A DNA stretch of 39,454 nucleotides from Terripilifer ovatus (GCA_029222685.1 JARHVB010000079.1:1-39454), one strand, 5' to 3'. Shown: positions 1 to 8,364, counted from the stretch's first letter. Notes: generated by a model from the letters alone, not told the origin. Program-made: numbers and translations.

Positions 1-1
1 G

Positions 2-106
2 TTCGCCATCGATATACCCCCGGGCTTTGGCCGTGACCTTCTTCAGGGCCGTCAACCGCAGATTAGCTTCTGGCTCGACGGCGGCAATGCGTTTCCGGCA
101 GACAGG
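2..106 (+). pseudogene. ABC-2 type transporter permease fragment
   Basis: Frame 2 at the left edge reads FAIDIPPGFGRDLLQG and continues to about base 106. This resembles the periplasmic loop of ABC-2 type (YhhJ/drug-export) permeases. Immediately after that, the frame loses similarity and reaches a stop near base 128, where a methionine adenosyltransferase sequence takes over in frame 3. The piece is therefore the broken end of a permease whose 5' part lies outside the window. No membrane segment is left within it. The family call rests on one short stretch. Confidence 0.5.
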
Positions 107-497
107 GACGTCGGCCGAAGCGGGCGATGACGGTGAGGTCGGGCGCGGAAACAGGGTCAACGGGTTGATTACGCCGTGTCGACCGATGAGCCTCGAAGCT
201 GCTGCGGGTAAGAACCCAGTGACCCATGTGGGCAAGATCTACAATATCGTCGCGCGCGAACTCGCCGAGTCGCTGGTTGCGACTGTACCGGAGATCGCCG
301 CCGCGCAATGCCTGATGGTGAGCCGCATCGGTGCGCCCGTGATCCGTCCAGCCCTCGTGCAAATCAAACTTGCAATGCGGGACGGCATCCCAGTGGATAA
401 GGTCACGCGATGCGTTGAAGATATTATAGCCGAGCGGCTTTCGCGCGTTCCGAAACTGATCGACGATTTCGTTACGGGTACGATCGCTGTCTTTTGA
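100..497 (+). pseudogene. Archaeal-type methionine adenosyltransferase, C-terminal fragment
   Basis: From about base 105, frame 3 reads TGTSAEAGDDGEVGRGNR, then GLITP, then GKNPVTHVGKIYN, ending in a natural-looking C-terminus and TGA at 495-497. These are hallmark motifs of the archaeal-type (PF01941) S-adenosylmethionine synthetase, which makes SAM from methionine and ATP. The archaeal enzyme is about 400 residues; only about 130 C-terminal residues remain, joined to an ABC permease fragment. The open frame extends left of the junction, but the residues before TGTSAE do not belong to the family. The fragment cannot be an active enzyme. A few archaeal-type enzymes are known in bacteria, so lateral origin is likely. 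Confidence 0.8.
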
Positions 498-708
498 TGA
501 GGAGGCCAACACCAAACAATTATCCGCCACACTTACATTCGGATCGTCTGAATGTGCTCATGGACTGGCCGCGGTGACACGCGGGCGTGAACGCGGATCA
601 TCGAAACGAACGAGGCCTGCCCGCAGGTTCGCTGCGGGTGTTCTCGACACGCCCCGATCTTCGCCAGGGCAAAACGGCTGACATGGGAGCCTTCGCCGGT
701 CGTGAGAC

Positions 709-834
709 TCATTTTTGGAGCTTCGTCACCGTGATCTGGCCGTTCACGCGCTCCATTTGGAACTTTACTTTATCCCCGGCCTTCAGCCCCTTGAGTAGCG
801 ACCGGTCCTTCACTGGATAGACCATGGGCTGGCA
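709..834 (-). pseudogene. CusF-like copper-binding protein, C-terminal fragment
   Basis: On the minus strand, about 40 codons run from near 834 to TGA at 709-711. They include the stretch LKGLKAGDKVKF followed by RVNGQITVTKL. This is the C-terminal beta-barrel part of the CusF/CopK-type periplasmic copper-binding family. The conserved methionine region just before it survives only as PMVYPV, and signal peptide and N-terminus are gone. A second fragment of the same family lies at 8765-8920. Both are too short to fold as a complete protein. Confidence 0.65.
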
Positions 835-837
835 TGG

Positions 838-1293
838 CCCGTATGGGTTCCATTCTCAGCGTATTTCCTGGAGTCCGAGCAGCGCAAGCCATTTTACCTC
901 ATGCTCGCTATCCTGGGCGGCATGCTCGGTGCCACGCAATACTTCCCTTATTTCGCACATGACGGCTGGCTGACGACGCGGTTCATGCCGCATGTCATCG
1001 TCTACGAGGGCAAGGAATTGTTCGACTATATCATCGGTCGCCACATAACCTATACGATCTACGTCAGCGTTGTGATCGGATCACTCCTTTTATCATGCAA
1101 TGCGAACATCTAGATTTTCGGACTGCTGGTTGCTGCAGTGTTGATTGTCACTTATTTCTTCTTTTCGTACGCCTACATTTCCGTGTTCTGTTTCAGCGGC
1201 GCTCTGATGTCTCTTTATCTAGTGTGGATGATATTCGGGGGTGGTTGGCGCCCGCGAGTAGCGAGGGCTCACGCCGCAAGATGGCAGGCCTAA
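838..1293 (+). pseudogene. DUF6629-like membrane protein remnant with in-frame amber stop
   Basis: One reading frame stays open from about 838 to a TAA near 1293, apart from a single TAG at 1111-1113. The first part contains FLESEQRKPFYLMLAILGG and GRHITYTIYV. After the TAG the frame continues as IFGLLVAAVLIVTYFFF and then ISVFCFSGALMSL, which are membrane helices. The order and the ISV-CF motif near the C-terminus recall DUF6629 family membrane proteins, from memory. The N-terminal half is missing, and the neighbouring CusF fragment abuts it. The function of the family is unknown to me. Confidence 0.5.
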
Positions 1294-1470
1294 CCGTTAA
1301 AGCTGCGGGTAGCTATCTGCGCGCACGTCGGCTGGATGAAAAATCACAGCTGGCGTCTTGGACCACGATCGGCTTCGAGACGACGTTGGCCCATTGCGGT
1401 AGACATCACCGCGCGGCGAAGACGCCGGCTCGCTGGATCTTCATGAATGCTGGCGACAAGAGCCGGTCCG

Positions 1471-1836
1471 TCAAGCCCTTGGTAAACTGGAAAACAAAGT
1501 CACAAGCTCGTCGACTGGACAGCTACAAGCGCCGAGGCGAACGTCGATGCCGGCGGCGTGTAATCTTCGCTTTTGGGGCTTATCAATGAACCCGCAGATG
1601 ATCCGTCTGGGCCTCAACTCCAGAATGAGGTCGCACATCGATTCCGCGTCCGAGCGTTTCCGCGGATGAAATTCCTTCGAACCATTGGCAGTATCGATTA
1701 TCAAGACATGATCACATTTACCGAAAAATGGACTCAGCAGCGATGTGGACCCGGAGTTCATGACCAATACAGCAATCCGCGATGTCGCGGCCGATCGGCT
1801 GGATGATGCCACGAGTTTCCATCGCGTTTTCAACAT
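1471..1836 (-). CDS. NifX/NifB-type iron-molybdenum cofactor-binding domain protein
   Basis: A 121-residue protein. From about residue 21 it follows the dinitrogenase Fe-Mo cofactor-binding fold: IAVLVMNSGST, then SPFFGKCDHVLIID, then CGFIDKPQKRRLHAAGIDV and a C-terminal stretch with two cysteines (LGACSCPVDELV). Such small proteins bind or carry iron-sulfur/molybdenum clusters; many have no link to nitrogenase. The first 20 residues look unlike the family, and there is no clear ribosome site, so the true start may be lost or lie inside. No nif gene is near. All its neighbours are fragments, so it may itself be a remnant, though the domain is complete. Confidence 0.6.
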   Translation of the reverse strand: MLKTRWKLVASSSRSAATSRIAVLVMNSGSTSLLSPFFGKCDHVLIIDTANGSKEFHPRKRSDAESMCDLILELRPRRIICGFIDKPQKRRLHAAGIDVRLGACSCPVDELVTLFSSLPRA

Positions 1837-1871
1837 TTGCGAAGAATAGGTGAAACCAAGGAGCTTCGATT

Positions 1872-1885
1872 TTAACCCTGATCAA
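1872..1885 (+). promoter_or_regulatory. FNR/FixK-like site (TTAACCCTGATCAA)
   Basis: Sequence TTAAC-CCTG-ATCAA, matching TTAAY-N4-ATCAA seen at five other places in this window. It stands just upstream of the broken Crp/Fnr gene at 1919 and is oriented with ATCAA towards that gene. The canonical FNR/FixK site is TTGAT-N4-ATCAA. Confidence 0.5.
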
Positions 1886-1918
1886 ACATCGCGTCTCTCA
1901 CCCTTTTTGTCGCGGTTT

Positions 1919-2455
1919 CCGGATCGCAGGAATTGATGCAGTTCAAGCCGGGCGCGGTGATGAACTATAGCGCGCAGGCCCTCACCGACGCGATCATCGG
2001 CATCATTCCGCATGAGAGTCTCGGATGCCTTTCATGGGACAATCCTGAGATCGGAATGCAACTTGCGAGCGTGATCTTACAAGATCGTAATTTTGCCTAC
2101 GACCATTTGTCCAGTATGGGTCGACGTTCGGCACGAGGGCGAGTGGCATACTCGCTCCTCGAGCTGTTCGTTTCGATCCCGGCTTCGCCGGCCCGGACAT
2201 CGAGGTGAAGAAATGCATCTACCGTTGACCCCAGGAGGACATTGGCGATGCGACGAGCCTCACTAACGTTCACATCAATCGAATGCTCCGAGACCTACGA
2301 AGGAAAGAATTGCCGAATTCCACTATCGACGCCTCCGAATCCTCAATCCGGATAGACTCGTTGATGTCGCCGGAATCGACCCTCACGTTGCGCTGTCGTG
2401 GATCAACAATGATTCGTCGAATGAGGTAGGTGCGCCGTACTCGCGGGAGCGCTAA
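1919..2455 (+). pseudogene. Crp/Fnr family regulator, degenerate second copy
   Basis: Three frames together match the middle and C-terminal part of the intact regulator at 22100-22855. The first holds QALTDAIIGIIPHESL and SSMGRRSARGRVAYSLLELF. After a frameshift near 2180-2235 comes the HTH, QEDIGDATSLTNVHINRMLR. After another shift comes FHYRRLRILNPDRLVDVAGI, ending at TAA 2453-2455. The sensor end is missing. The intact copy reads QALTDVTVSSIPHKAL, GRHSASKRVAHLLLKLF and QEDIGDATGLTSVHVNRVLG at the same places, so these are paralogues. No functional protein can be made. Confidence 0.85.
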
Positions 2456-2484
2456 CTCAGCCATATCCTGCTCGCTAGCGCATG

Positions 2485-2600
2485 CTTATGAACGATGACT
2501 GGGTAATCAGCGCGGGCGAGGACGATGGCGCAGGCGAGTCCCGCCGGACCGGCACCGATGATGCTGACGACGGATTTATTTCGATCAGTGTGTCGGACTC
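2485..2600 (-). pseudogene. FAD-dependent oxidoreductase N-terminal fragment
   Basis: The minus strand reads SVVSIIGAGPAGLACAIVLA, a textbook GXGPAGL dinucleotide-binding motif with the first beta-alpha unit of an FAD-dependent oxidoreductase. Family resemblance stops about 30 residues later, where the frame runs antisense into the Crp pseudogene. No catalytic part is left. The enzyme class (for example geranylgeranyl reductase or other flavin monooxygenase type) cannot be told from this piece. Confidence 0.55.
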
Positions 2601-2638
2601 TTTCGCGTCCGCTCCCCACCGTTCCGACCTATCCAAAG

Positions 2639-3148
2639 TCACGGCCGGCGATGATCGTACTTGAAGTCCAGCACCACGGGCTGTGAGCTGGAACGCTGAA
2701 CCGTCACCCTGATCGTGTAGAGATCGGCAGTTAGGTTGAAGAAGGCACCGTAGGTGATCGTATCGGCGATTTTCATCGGCTCGAGCGTCTTTTGGGGACC
2801 TGAGAGTCCGAGCCCGGAGACCTTGGCGGTCACCGTCGCGTCCTCAATCCGCGCGTTGGTAGTGGAATCGTAGACCGCAATAACAATATGATGTTCGTGG
2901 CTGCCCCTCGGCGATCCGCCATGCATCGACCGGTCGGCGGAATGGGGTCCAGGTCCCTTGACGAGTTCGGCCGGAACGACACCGAGATAGACGGTTAGGC
3001 CGGCAGCCGACTTGGTCTCGCCGCCCGAGGCCGCCCTCGCGGGGCCATAAGCCACGACCGCCGTGGCAAGCAGCACAACGACAATACCGAGATATCTGCT
3101 GAATGCTGATGACCAGCAGCAAGCGATTTGCTTCAATCGTTTCATCAT
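2639..3148 (-). CDS. Exported protein of unknown function
   Basis: 169 residues from the ATG at 3148, which has GAAGG eight bases upstream. The N-terminus is a signal peptide: basic MMKRLKQ, a hydrophobic stretch (YLGIVVVLLATAVVAYG) and a probable cleavage site after ARA. The mature part has a His-rich stretch (GSHEHHIVIAVYD) and alternating strands (ATVTAKVSGLGL, LYTIRVTVQR), suggesting an immunoglobulin-like beta sandwich in the periplasm. Remnants of copper proteins nearby and the histidines make a metal-related role possible, which is inference. Its start lies two bases after the stop of the broken thiolase gene, so it may once have been co-transcribed with it. I do not recognise a named family. 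Confidence 0.75.
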   Translation of the reverse strand: MMKRLKQIACCWSSAFSRYLGIVVVLLATAVVAYGPARAASGGETKSAAGLTVYLGVVPAELVKGPGPHSADRSMHGGSPRGSHEHHIVIAVYDSTTNARIEDATVTAKVSGLGLSGPQKTLEPMKIADTITYGAFFNLTADLYTIRVTVQRSSSQPVVLDFKYDHRRP

Positions 3149-3149
3149 C

Positions 3150-4030
3150 TCACACACCTTCAAAAGCTAATGCGATCCCCTGGCCCCTACCGATGCACAA
3201 GGTGACTATGCCGCGGCGGATGTGGTCGCGGCGCATGGAATGCAACAAGCGGGTTACCAAGGATCCCACTGGTCGCACTGATCAGCTGGCCGTGGGCGAT
3301 CGCCCCGCCCTCGACGTTGACGATGTTCTCCGACTGCCCGAGTTCCCGGATCAGCACGATTACGATGGGCGGCGAAGCCTTCGGAGACTTCGATCCGTTC
3401 GAGTTCACCAATGCGCCATCCTGCGCGCTCGAGGGCTTGCCGCGCTGCCGGCACAGGCCCCAGTCCGAACATCCCTGGTTCAACAGCACCCAAACCGTAG
3501 GACACGGGCCTCGCCAACGGCTGCAAATTGCGCTTCTCGACCCATTTGGCATCGGCAACGATCACCGCTGCGGCGGCACTATTCAGTTCGGGCGCGTTGC
3601 CGGCCGTAATGGTGCCGTCCCTGCGGAAGGCAGGCTTCAACTTGGCCAACGATTGCATCGTCGTATCCGGACGGTTGTGCTCGTCCTTCTTGAACCCTAT
3701 CGCCCCGCCGGGAACTTGGATAGGAATGATCGCAGCAGAAGCAATCGCCTGGGTGCTGGAGCCGCAGACTCTGTTGACTGTCAGCGCCGGGACTTTTATC
3801 GGGATTCCGGCACCTACCATCGCTTGGCGCGCTGGGTTCATCTTGGCGCCGGCCTGCACGACTTGTCCCATGACGATCGTATCGATATCCGCTCCTTTCA
3901 GGGCCGCACGTTCCATTGCCCGTATGACCTCGGCGCCCATTTTCGAAGGCGACATCGCCTTGAGCGATCCGCCACAGGTGTCTGTGGCAGATCGCACCGG
4001 CGGGCAGAGGACAACATTCGATTGAGCCAT
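3150..4030 (-). pseudogene. Acetyl-CoA acetyltransferase (thiolase), broken
   Basis: ATG at 4030 opens a thiolase: MAQSNVVLCPPVRSATD, VVQAGAKMNPARQAM and the active-site cysteine motif NRVCGSSTQAIASAA. It then jumps straight to VPGGAIGFKKDEHNRPDTT, so roughly 100 residues of a normal 390-residue enzyme are deleted. Near 3360 the frame shifts to NIVNVEGGAIAHG, where the usual GHPIGATG motif is already mutated. A further shift gives the end, RRGIVTLCIGRGQGIAL, with TGA at 3150-3152. Thiolases condense or cleave acetoacetyl-CoA in PHB and fatty-acid metabolism; this one is inactive. Confidence 0.9.
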
Positions 4031-4147
4031 GCAGCGTTTCTCATTTTCACGCATTCGAAATGGCCATGCCACCGCATTCATACCGGACCGCATGTCGTTC
4101 TTTCCGTCCCTCGATGCGGCTCGTCCCAAGCCGTCTGAGATCGCTTG

Positions 4148-4831
4148 TCAAAGTGCCGGCAGTTCGACCTCGGTCGGCCTAGGCCGCGTGTTGCGTATGC
4201 GACTCAATCGAGGGAGAAAAGCAGGCACGCGGGCAGCATAATCGGCGTACGCCTTGCCGAAGGTGGAAGACACCTCACGTTCCTCTAGCCGCGCCAACCG
4301 TGCGTACATAAACACCAACACAGGAAACATCGCGACCGTTAGAATCGTTGGCCACTGCAATAGAAAACCGAACATGATCAGCACGAAGCCGACATATTGC
4401 GGGTGGCGCGCGTAGCTGTAGGGACCCGTCGTCGCCAATTCGCGCTGCTTCTGCGCTTCGTAGAGCACCTTCCACGCCGCGGAAATCAGGATGAACCCAC
4501 CACCGATGAACACGAAGCTGAGGATGTGGAATGGCCCAAAGTGCGGATTTGCTTTCCAACCAAACAACTCTTCGAGCAGGTGACCGGCGTCGTGGGAAAA
4601 CCAGTCAATATTGGGGTAGCGGCTCTGCAGCCAGCCGGACAAGAAATAAATCGTAAGCGGGAAGCCGTACATCTCGGTGAACAGCGCAACCAGGAACGCG
4701 CTGAATGCCCCGAATGACCGCCAGTCGCGGCCCGTTTGCGGCTTGAAGAAGGTGTAAGCAAAGAAGATAAAGATGACCGAATTGATGATCACCAAGCCCC
4801 ACAGGCCATAGGCGGGCGTTTGGTCACTCAT
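4148..4831 (-). CDS. Isoprenylcysteine carboxyl methyltransferase-like membrane protein, copy 1
   Basis: 227 residues with about five membrane segments. The C-terminal part has the signature of the ICMT/phospholipid methyltransferase superfamily: GPYSYARHPQYVGFVLIM, where RHPQY marks the SAM-binding region, then EEREV and YADYAARVPAFLPR. These enzymes methylate lipids or prenylated cysteine; the bacterial substrate is not known. The start overlaps the stop of the DUF2933 gene as ATGA (4828-4831), so the two are translationally coupled. A close paralogue with the same partner lies at 20669-21331. The FGWKANPHFGPFHILSFVF stretch is nearly the same in both. Confidence 0.85.
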   Translation of the reverse strand: MSDQTPAYGLWGLVIINSVIFIFFAYTFFKPQTGRDWRSFGAFSAFLVALFTEMYGFPLTIYFLSGWLQSRYPNIDWFSHDAGHLLEELFGWKANPHFGPFHILSFVFIGGGFILISAAWKVLYEAQKQRELATTGPYSYARHPQYVGFVLIMFGFLLQWPTILTVAMFPVLVFMYARLARLEEREVSSTFGKAYADYAARVPAFLPRLSRIRNTRPRPTEVELPAL

Positions 4832-5106
4832 GTGCCGCTCCTTTCCGACTCGCGCCGTGGCGACGATCCTGACTCATCGCCACCATGCCCGCTGTGTCCG
4901 CTGTGTCCGCCGTGCATGAACACATGCAGGAGCGGACAGGCAAGCAACAGCAAGAACAGGCCTGCTCCCAAGACGTGGGCACGATGCTCTGTGAACAGCA
5001 GGTATCCGGCGATCGCCAGCAAGACCAAAAGGGCGATGCCCGCTCGCGACGTTAGGAAGTTTCCTTCCGGCCTTGACTGCCGGTCGGCGTGGTCATGATG
5101 CGACAT
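4828..5106 (-). CDS. DUF2933 small membrane protein, copy 1
   Basis: 92 residues: a His-rich start (MSHHDHADRQ), two membrane helices (IALLVLLAIAGYLLF and HVLGAGLFLLLLACPLLHVF) and a tail of HGGHSGHSGHGG repeats. CPLLHVFMHGGH is typical of DUF2933, which often stands beside copper or heavy-metal genes. The histidine ends could bind metal on either side of the membrane; this is inference. The ATG at 5106 has GAGAGG upstream. It is the first gene of a two-gene operon with the methyltransferase-like protein. Copy 2 is at 21360-21632. Confidence 0.85.
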   Translation of the reverse strand: MSHHDHADRQSRPEGNFLTSRAGIALLVLLAIAGYLLFTEHRAHVLGAGLFLLLLACPLLHVFMHGGHSGHSGHGGDESGSSPRRESERSGT

Positions 5107-5119
5107 ACAACCCTCTCCT

Positions 5120-5154
5120 CATATGATCAGGCGTCCGCGACATATGATCGGGCG
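5120..5154 (-). repeat. Pair of direct repeats upstream of DUF2933 copy 1
   Basis: CATATGATCAGGCG (5120-5133) and CATATGATCGGGCG (5141-5154) differ at one base and start 21 bases apart, two helical turns. They sit directly upstream of the ribosome-binding region of the gene at 5106. The leader of copy 2 (around 21645-21675) has a related GATCAGGGCGT. A regulator site or promoter duplication is possible. Confidence 0.4.
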
Positions 5155-5158
5155 CCTT

Positions 5159-5329
5159 TCATTCGCTCGGGAGCGATCGTGCCGGGGCACCCGCCACAAG
5201 GCACTCGCCATCGAACCCGCCGTAACAATGCGAAAGGACTTCATTGGTAATTTCCTCATATCTGTCGCCAGACCAATAGCCTGATGCGCTTCCGAAGTAT
5301 TTGATCTCGATTAAGCACCAGACATTCAT
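5159..5329 (-). CDS. Possible small protein (56 residues)
   Basis: A 56-codon frame on the minus strand from ATG 5329 to TGA 5159-5161. Its composition is protein-like (KYFGSASGYWSGDRYEEI, then CYGGFDGECLVAG), with aromatic residues and three cysteines. There is no clear ribosome site, and I know no family. It may be a remnant rather than a gene. If it is real, the FNR-like site at 5301-5314 lies inside its coding sequence. Confidence 0.3.
   Translation of the reverse strand: MNVWCLIEIKYFGSASGYWSGDRYEEITNEVLSHCYGGFDGECLVAGAPARSLPSE
5301..5314 (-). promoter_or_regulatory. FNR/FixK-like site (minus strand TTAATCGAGATCAA)
   Basis: TTAAT-CGAG-ATCAA on the minus strand, about 200 bases upstream of the DUF2933 gene and pointing towards it. 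It falls within a possible small ORF (5159-5329), so it is the weakest of the six sites. Confidence 0.35.
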
Positions 5330-5549
5330 TCAGGCGAGCTAGTTGCGGTATCGATTGAAGTTAAAAGACTGTCGCAGCCCCGGTCCCCATCTGGCATGTC
5401 GCACGCACGTCACCTTTCCATCCGAGAGCTGGTCAGGCGGGTGACACTAGGTAGGTGAGAAACCTCACGAGCGGCAGCCTCGCCGCGGGCAAGGATGTAT
5501 CGTGTGGTAAGCGGAGTTCACGAGCTTGACACCCCGGACCAAAGCAGCA

Positions 5550-6104
5550 TTAGGCGGAATGGTGTGCCGAGTGCTCGGCCGGCGCACTGACATCTTCATG
5601 GACGTCGAGCCGAGACGGTTTTGCGACCGTAAGGATGATCTTAGCGCGCTCTACCTCCTCGGGGGAGCCGTCGACCATTACCAGGAAGCTGTCCGTTCTA
5701 ACCGCGGTTTCATAATCGATGACCGTGTTCTTAGGGATTCCAATGCTGAAGAGCGCAGCACCAAGGGCGCTCATGCCCCCACCGAGCGCGGCGCCCTCGA
5801 CGGCGCCCAGAACGATGGCACCGAGATGACCGAGCACGACAATCGGCCCAATAACGGGAACAGTCATGAACAAGCTGCCGACGAACAATCCCCAAAGACT
5901 GCCCCAGAAGGCGCCGTATTTTCCCCAGAACTTGATGCGGTCACCGGCATTGTAGAAGCCGACGGCCTTCTCTTCAGTGTGGCACCCCTTGCCGACAATA
6001 TTGACCTTGGTAATTTCGATGCCGGCGTCGGCCAGCTTCTTGACGGCATCTTCCGCTTGGCGATGGTGGTCGAATACGGCAACGACGGCGCTGTGTGAGT
6101 TCAT
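5550..6104 (-). CDS. DUF1269/general-stress-type membrane protein
   Basis: 184 residues. The N-terminal 45 residues (AVVAVFDHHRQAEDAVKKL, then ITKVNIVGKGC) form the alpha-beta domain seen in general stress protein 17M-like and DUF1269 proteins. Residues about 60-120 are a glycine-rich double membrane segment (FWGSLWGLFVGSLF, GAIVLGAVEGAALGGGMSALG), probably a glycine zipper. The tail is again alpha-beta and ends in HSAHHSA. Members of this group are induced by stress, but their molecular function is not established. It has its own leader: 113 bases separate it from the plsC stop on one side, and GGAAAGGAACC precedes the ATG. Confidence 0.75.
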   Translation of the reverse strand: MNSHSAVVAVFDHHRQAEDAVKKLADAGIEITKVNIVGKGCHTEEKAVGFYNAGDRIKFWGKYGAFWGSLWGLFVGSLFMTVPVIGPIVVLGHLGAIVLGAVEGAALGGGMSALGAALFSIGIPKNTVIDYETAVRTDSFLVMVDGSPEEVERAKIILTVAKPSRLDVHEDVSAPAEHSAHHSA

Positions 6105-6217
6105 GTTTGGTTCCTTTCCAGGATGTTAGTAGTGGCAGCGTTCAATCCTTCTAATCGCCCGGCGGGCGAAGAGGCTACATTTGGACTTCGGCAATCTGCG
6201 TTGGTCGTCACTTTCCT

Positions 6218-6970
6218 CTAATATGCGGCAGGTATGGCGCGCGAGATGTTCAACGCTCGCGTGCTTTCGGAGATGAGCATGGCGGTTGCGTCCTCGATGC
6301 GGCGCTCGAGCTCGGTCATGACGCGTCGCCGATCGAGTCCCGGCTCGATTGACGGAAGAAATTCGACGAGGATTCTGCCAGACCGTTTCAGGAACGATCG
6401 ACGGCCCCAGAATAGACCAGAATTGAGCGCCACCGGCACGATTGGCAGACCAAGCTGCATGTAAAGCGCTGCGACCCCGGGCTGATAGGGTTGGCGAGCT
6501 CCCGCCGGCGTACGCGTTCCCTCTGGAAAGATCGCGATCGGACGACCTTCGGCGACCGCCGAGCGCGCCGCAGCGACCATCGACCTCAACGCTTTTGGCC
6601 CTGCATCACGGTCGATGATGATCGCCTGGCCTCTTTTCATGTACCAGCCGAACACCGGGATTCTGGCGAGGCTCTGCTTCATCACGATCGCCGGGTTTTT
6701 AAATAAGACCCAGAGCGCAATGGTCTCCCACGCTGACTGGTGCTTGAGGGCGACGATCACCGCACCTTCAGGGAGGTTCTCTCTGCCACGCACCTCATAA
6801 GAGAGCCCAACGATCAGCCGCAGCAATAACAGGGATACGATGGCCCATACCTTAGAAACCGAGGCGGCCGCACGCTGCGAGACGAACAACGCTGGCAGCG
6901 CAAGGAGGGAAAGAAGCGCTGTCCATAGATAGAATGTGAAATCGAAGAGGACGGACCGAAGAAGAGTCAC
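6218..6970 (-). CDS. plsC: 1-acyl-sn-glycerol-3-phosphate acyltransferase
   Basis: 250 residues with an N-terminal membrane anchor (FTFYLWTALLSLLALPALFV). The PlsC block I motif appears as KHQSAWET at residues 76-83, with Glu where many have Asp (H-X4-D/E). Block III is FPEGTRTP at 148-155. The enzyme transfers an acyl chain to lysophosphatidic acid in membrane lipid synthesis. The start is GTG at 6970, overlapping the cfa stop (GTGA), so it is coupled to cfa. Together they build and modify membrane phospholipid, fitting a membrane-stress response under the FNR-like site at 8426. Confidence 0.88.
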   Translation of the reverse strand: MTLLRSVLFDFTFYLWTALLSLLALPALFVSQRAAASVSKVWAIVSLLLLRLIVGLSYEVRGRENLPEGAVIVALKHQSAWETIALWVLFKNPAIVMKQSLARIPVFGWYMKRGQAIIIDRDAGPKALRSMVAAARSAVAEGRPIAIFPEGTRTPAGARQPYQPGVAALYMQLGLPIVPVALNSGLFWGRRSFLKRSGRILVEFLPSIEPGLDRRRVMTELERRIEDATAMLISESTRALNISRAIPAAY

Positions 6971-8364
6971 TTTACATGGCCTCCGCTGCGCTCCAGATAT
7001 CGTTGATTTGGAAAGCCGGTCGCAGCCACTTCGACGGAGCGCGAATGCTCCCAGTCAACGATGTAGTCTCGGGTTAGAGGAACCGCATCGATGCGCTTGC
7101 TCAATTGGATCTGGAAATTCAACAAGCCGCCGTGGCGGAATGCCGCCTCGCAGCCCGCTAGATAGAACTCCCACATGCGGCAGAACCGTTCATCATAGAC
7201 CTCGGCGACGCGCTGCCGATTCATATTAAAGCGTTGCCGCCACGCCTTCAGCGTTTCCGCGTAATGCAGGCGCAGCACCTCGATATCCGTCACATAAAGG
7301 CCCGCTCGCTCGATGGCAGGCAGGATCTCGGACAGCGCCGGAACATATCCGCCTGGGAAGATGTATTTGTTGATCCAACCGTTGGCGGCGCCTGGACCAT
7401 CGGCACGACCAATCGTATGGATCAAGGCGATGCCATCCTCGTCGAGGAGGTCGCGGATCTTTTCGAAATATTCAGGGTAATGGCCAACCCCCACGTGCTC
7501 GAACATCCCGACCGACACGATGCGGTCGTAGCGGCCGTGTTCTTGCCGATAGTCCTTCAGCAAGAACCTCACATTGTCCGCCACTCCCATGTCATGGCTG
7601 CGGCGCTGTGCATACGCATTTTGCTCGGTCGATAACGTCAGGCCCGTCACGTCGACATCGGCAGTCTGCGTGAGATAGAGACCTAGCCCGCCCCACCCTG
7701 ACCCAATGTCGAGGATCCGTTGGCCTGGCTGCAGCAACAGCTTCGCGGCGAGGTGACGTTTTTTCTGCTCCTGCGCGCGTTCCAGGGTCTCGTCGGCAGA
7801 AGCAAAATATGCGCAGGAATACTGGCGGTCAGCATCGAGGAACAGGTCGTAGAGCGTGTCCGAGAGATCGTAATGGTGCGCGACGTTTGCTCTTGCGACG
7901 GGGATCGGATTATGCTGAGCAATACGGCGGACGAGGCGCTTGAGCGTGGCGCGAACACGCCTCAAGCCGTGTCCGCTGCTCCAGCCGAGATTGACGAAGC
8001 AAAGGTCCAGGAAATCATAGATATCGCCATTTTCAACCGTGAGCGCGCCATCCATGTAGGCCTCCCCGAGAGCGAGGTCGGGGTTGAAGACGAGCCGTGG
8101 GATAACAGAGGGATCGACGATGCGGATGGTCACGGACGGGGCGCCATGGCCAACAAAAGAGCTGCGACCGTCCGGCCCGATGACCGTCAACGCACCTTTG
8201 CGAATGATCTGCCGGAGCAAGCCCAGCAGCAGAAACATACCCCCGCTCGTTCCGATCGTCTTGACCGAGCGGCTCGGTCTCGTTCGACTGCCACCACTCT
8301 CAACGGATCCCAGCCGTTCAGAGACAGCAACGAACGACGAACGTTTGGATTGAATACCCATCAT
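6967..8364 (-). CDS. cfa: Cyclopropane-fatty-acyl-phospholipid synthase
   Basis: 465 residues. The SAM-binding motif RILDIGSGWGGLGLYL is at about 216-231, the family motif VAHHYDLSDTLYDLFLD at 161-177, and the CFA hallmark SCAYF near 183-187. The enzyme adds a methylene group from SAM across double bonds of membrane acyl chains, typically on entry to stationary phase, under acid stress or at low oxygen. The first 42 residues are not typical; an ATG at 8238 with GAGCGGGGG upstream is an alternative start. GCGGAG precedes the 8364 start at short spacing. The first gene of cfa-plsC; an FNR-like site lies 68 bases upstream. Confidence 0.9.
   Translation of the reverse strand: MMGIQSKRSSFVAVSERLGSVESGGSRTRPSRSVKTIGTSGGMFLLLGLLRQIIRKGALTVIGPDGRSSFVGHGAPSVTIRIVDPSVIPRLVFNPDLALGEAYMDGALTVENGDIYDFLDLCFVNLGWSSGHGLRRVRATLKRLVRRIAQHNPIPVARANVAHHYDLSDTLYDLFLDADRQYSCAYFASADETLERAQEQKKRHLAAKLLLQPGQRILDIGSGWGGLGLYLTQTADVDVTGLTLSTEQNAYAQRRSHDMGVADNVRFLLKDYRQEHGRYDRIVSVGMFEHVGVGHYPEYFEKIRDLLDEDGIALIHTIGRADGPGAANGWINKYIFPGGYVPALSEILPAIERAGLYVTDIEVLRLHYAETLKAWRQRFNMNRQRVAEVYDERFCRMWEFYLAGCEAAFRHGGLLNFQIQLSKRIDAVPLTRDYIVDWEHSRSVEVAATGFPNQRYLERSGGHVK

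Noticed and set aside
1471..1836. NifX-like protein as evidence for nitrogen fixation
   Set aside because: The domain is shared by many proteins outside nitrogenase, and no other nif gene is in the window.
3254..4129. Open frame of 291 codons as an intact thiolase
   Set aside because: It lacks about 100 internal residues, and the C-terminal block continues in other frames; it is a pseudogene.
4761..4790. TTGATGATCACCAA as another FNR-like site
   Set aside because: Right half is ACCAA instead of ATCAA, and it lies within a coding region.
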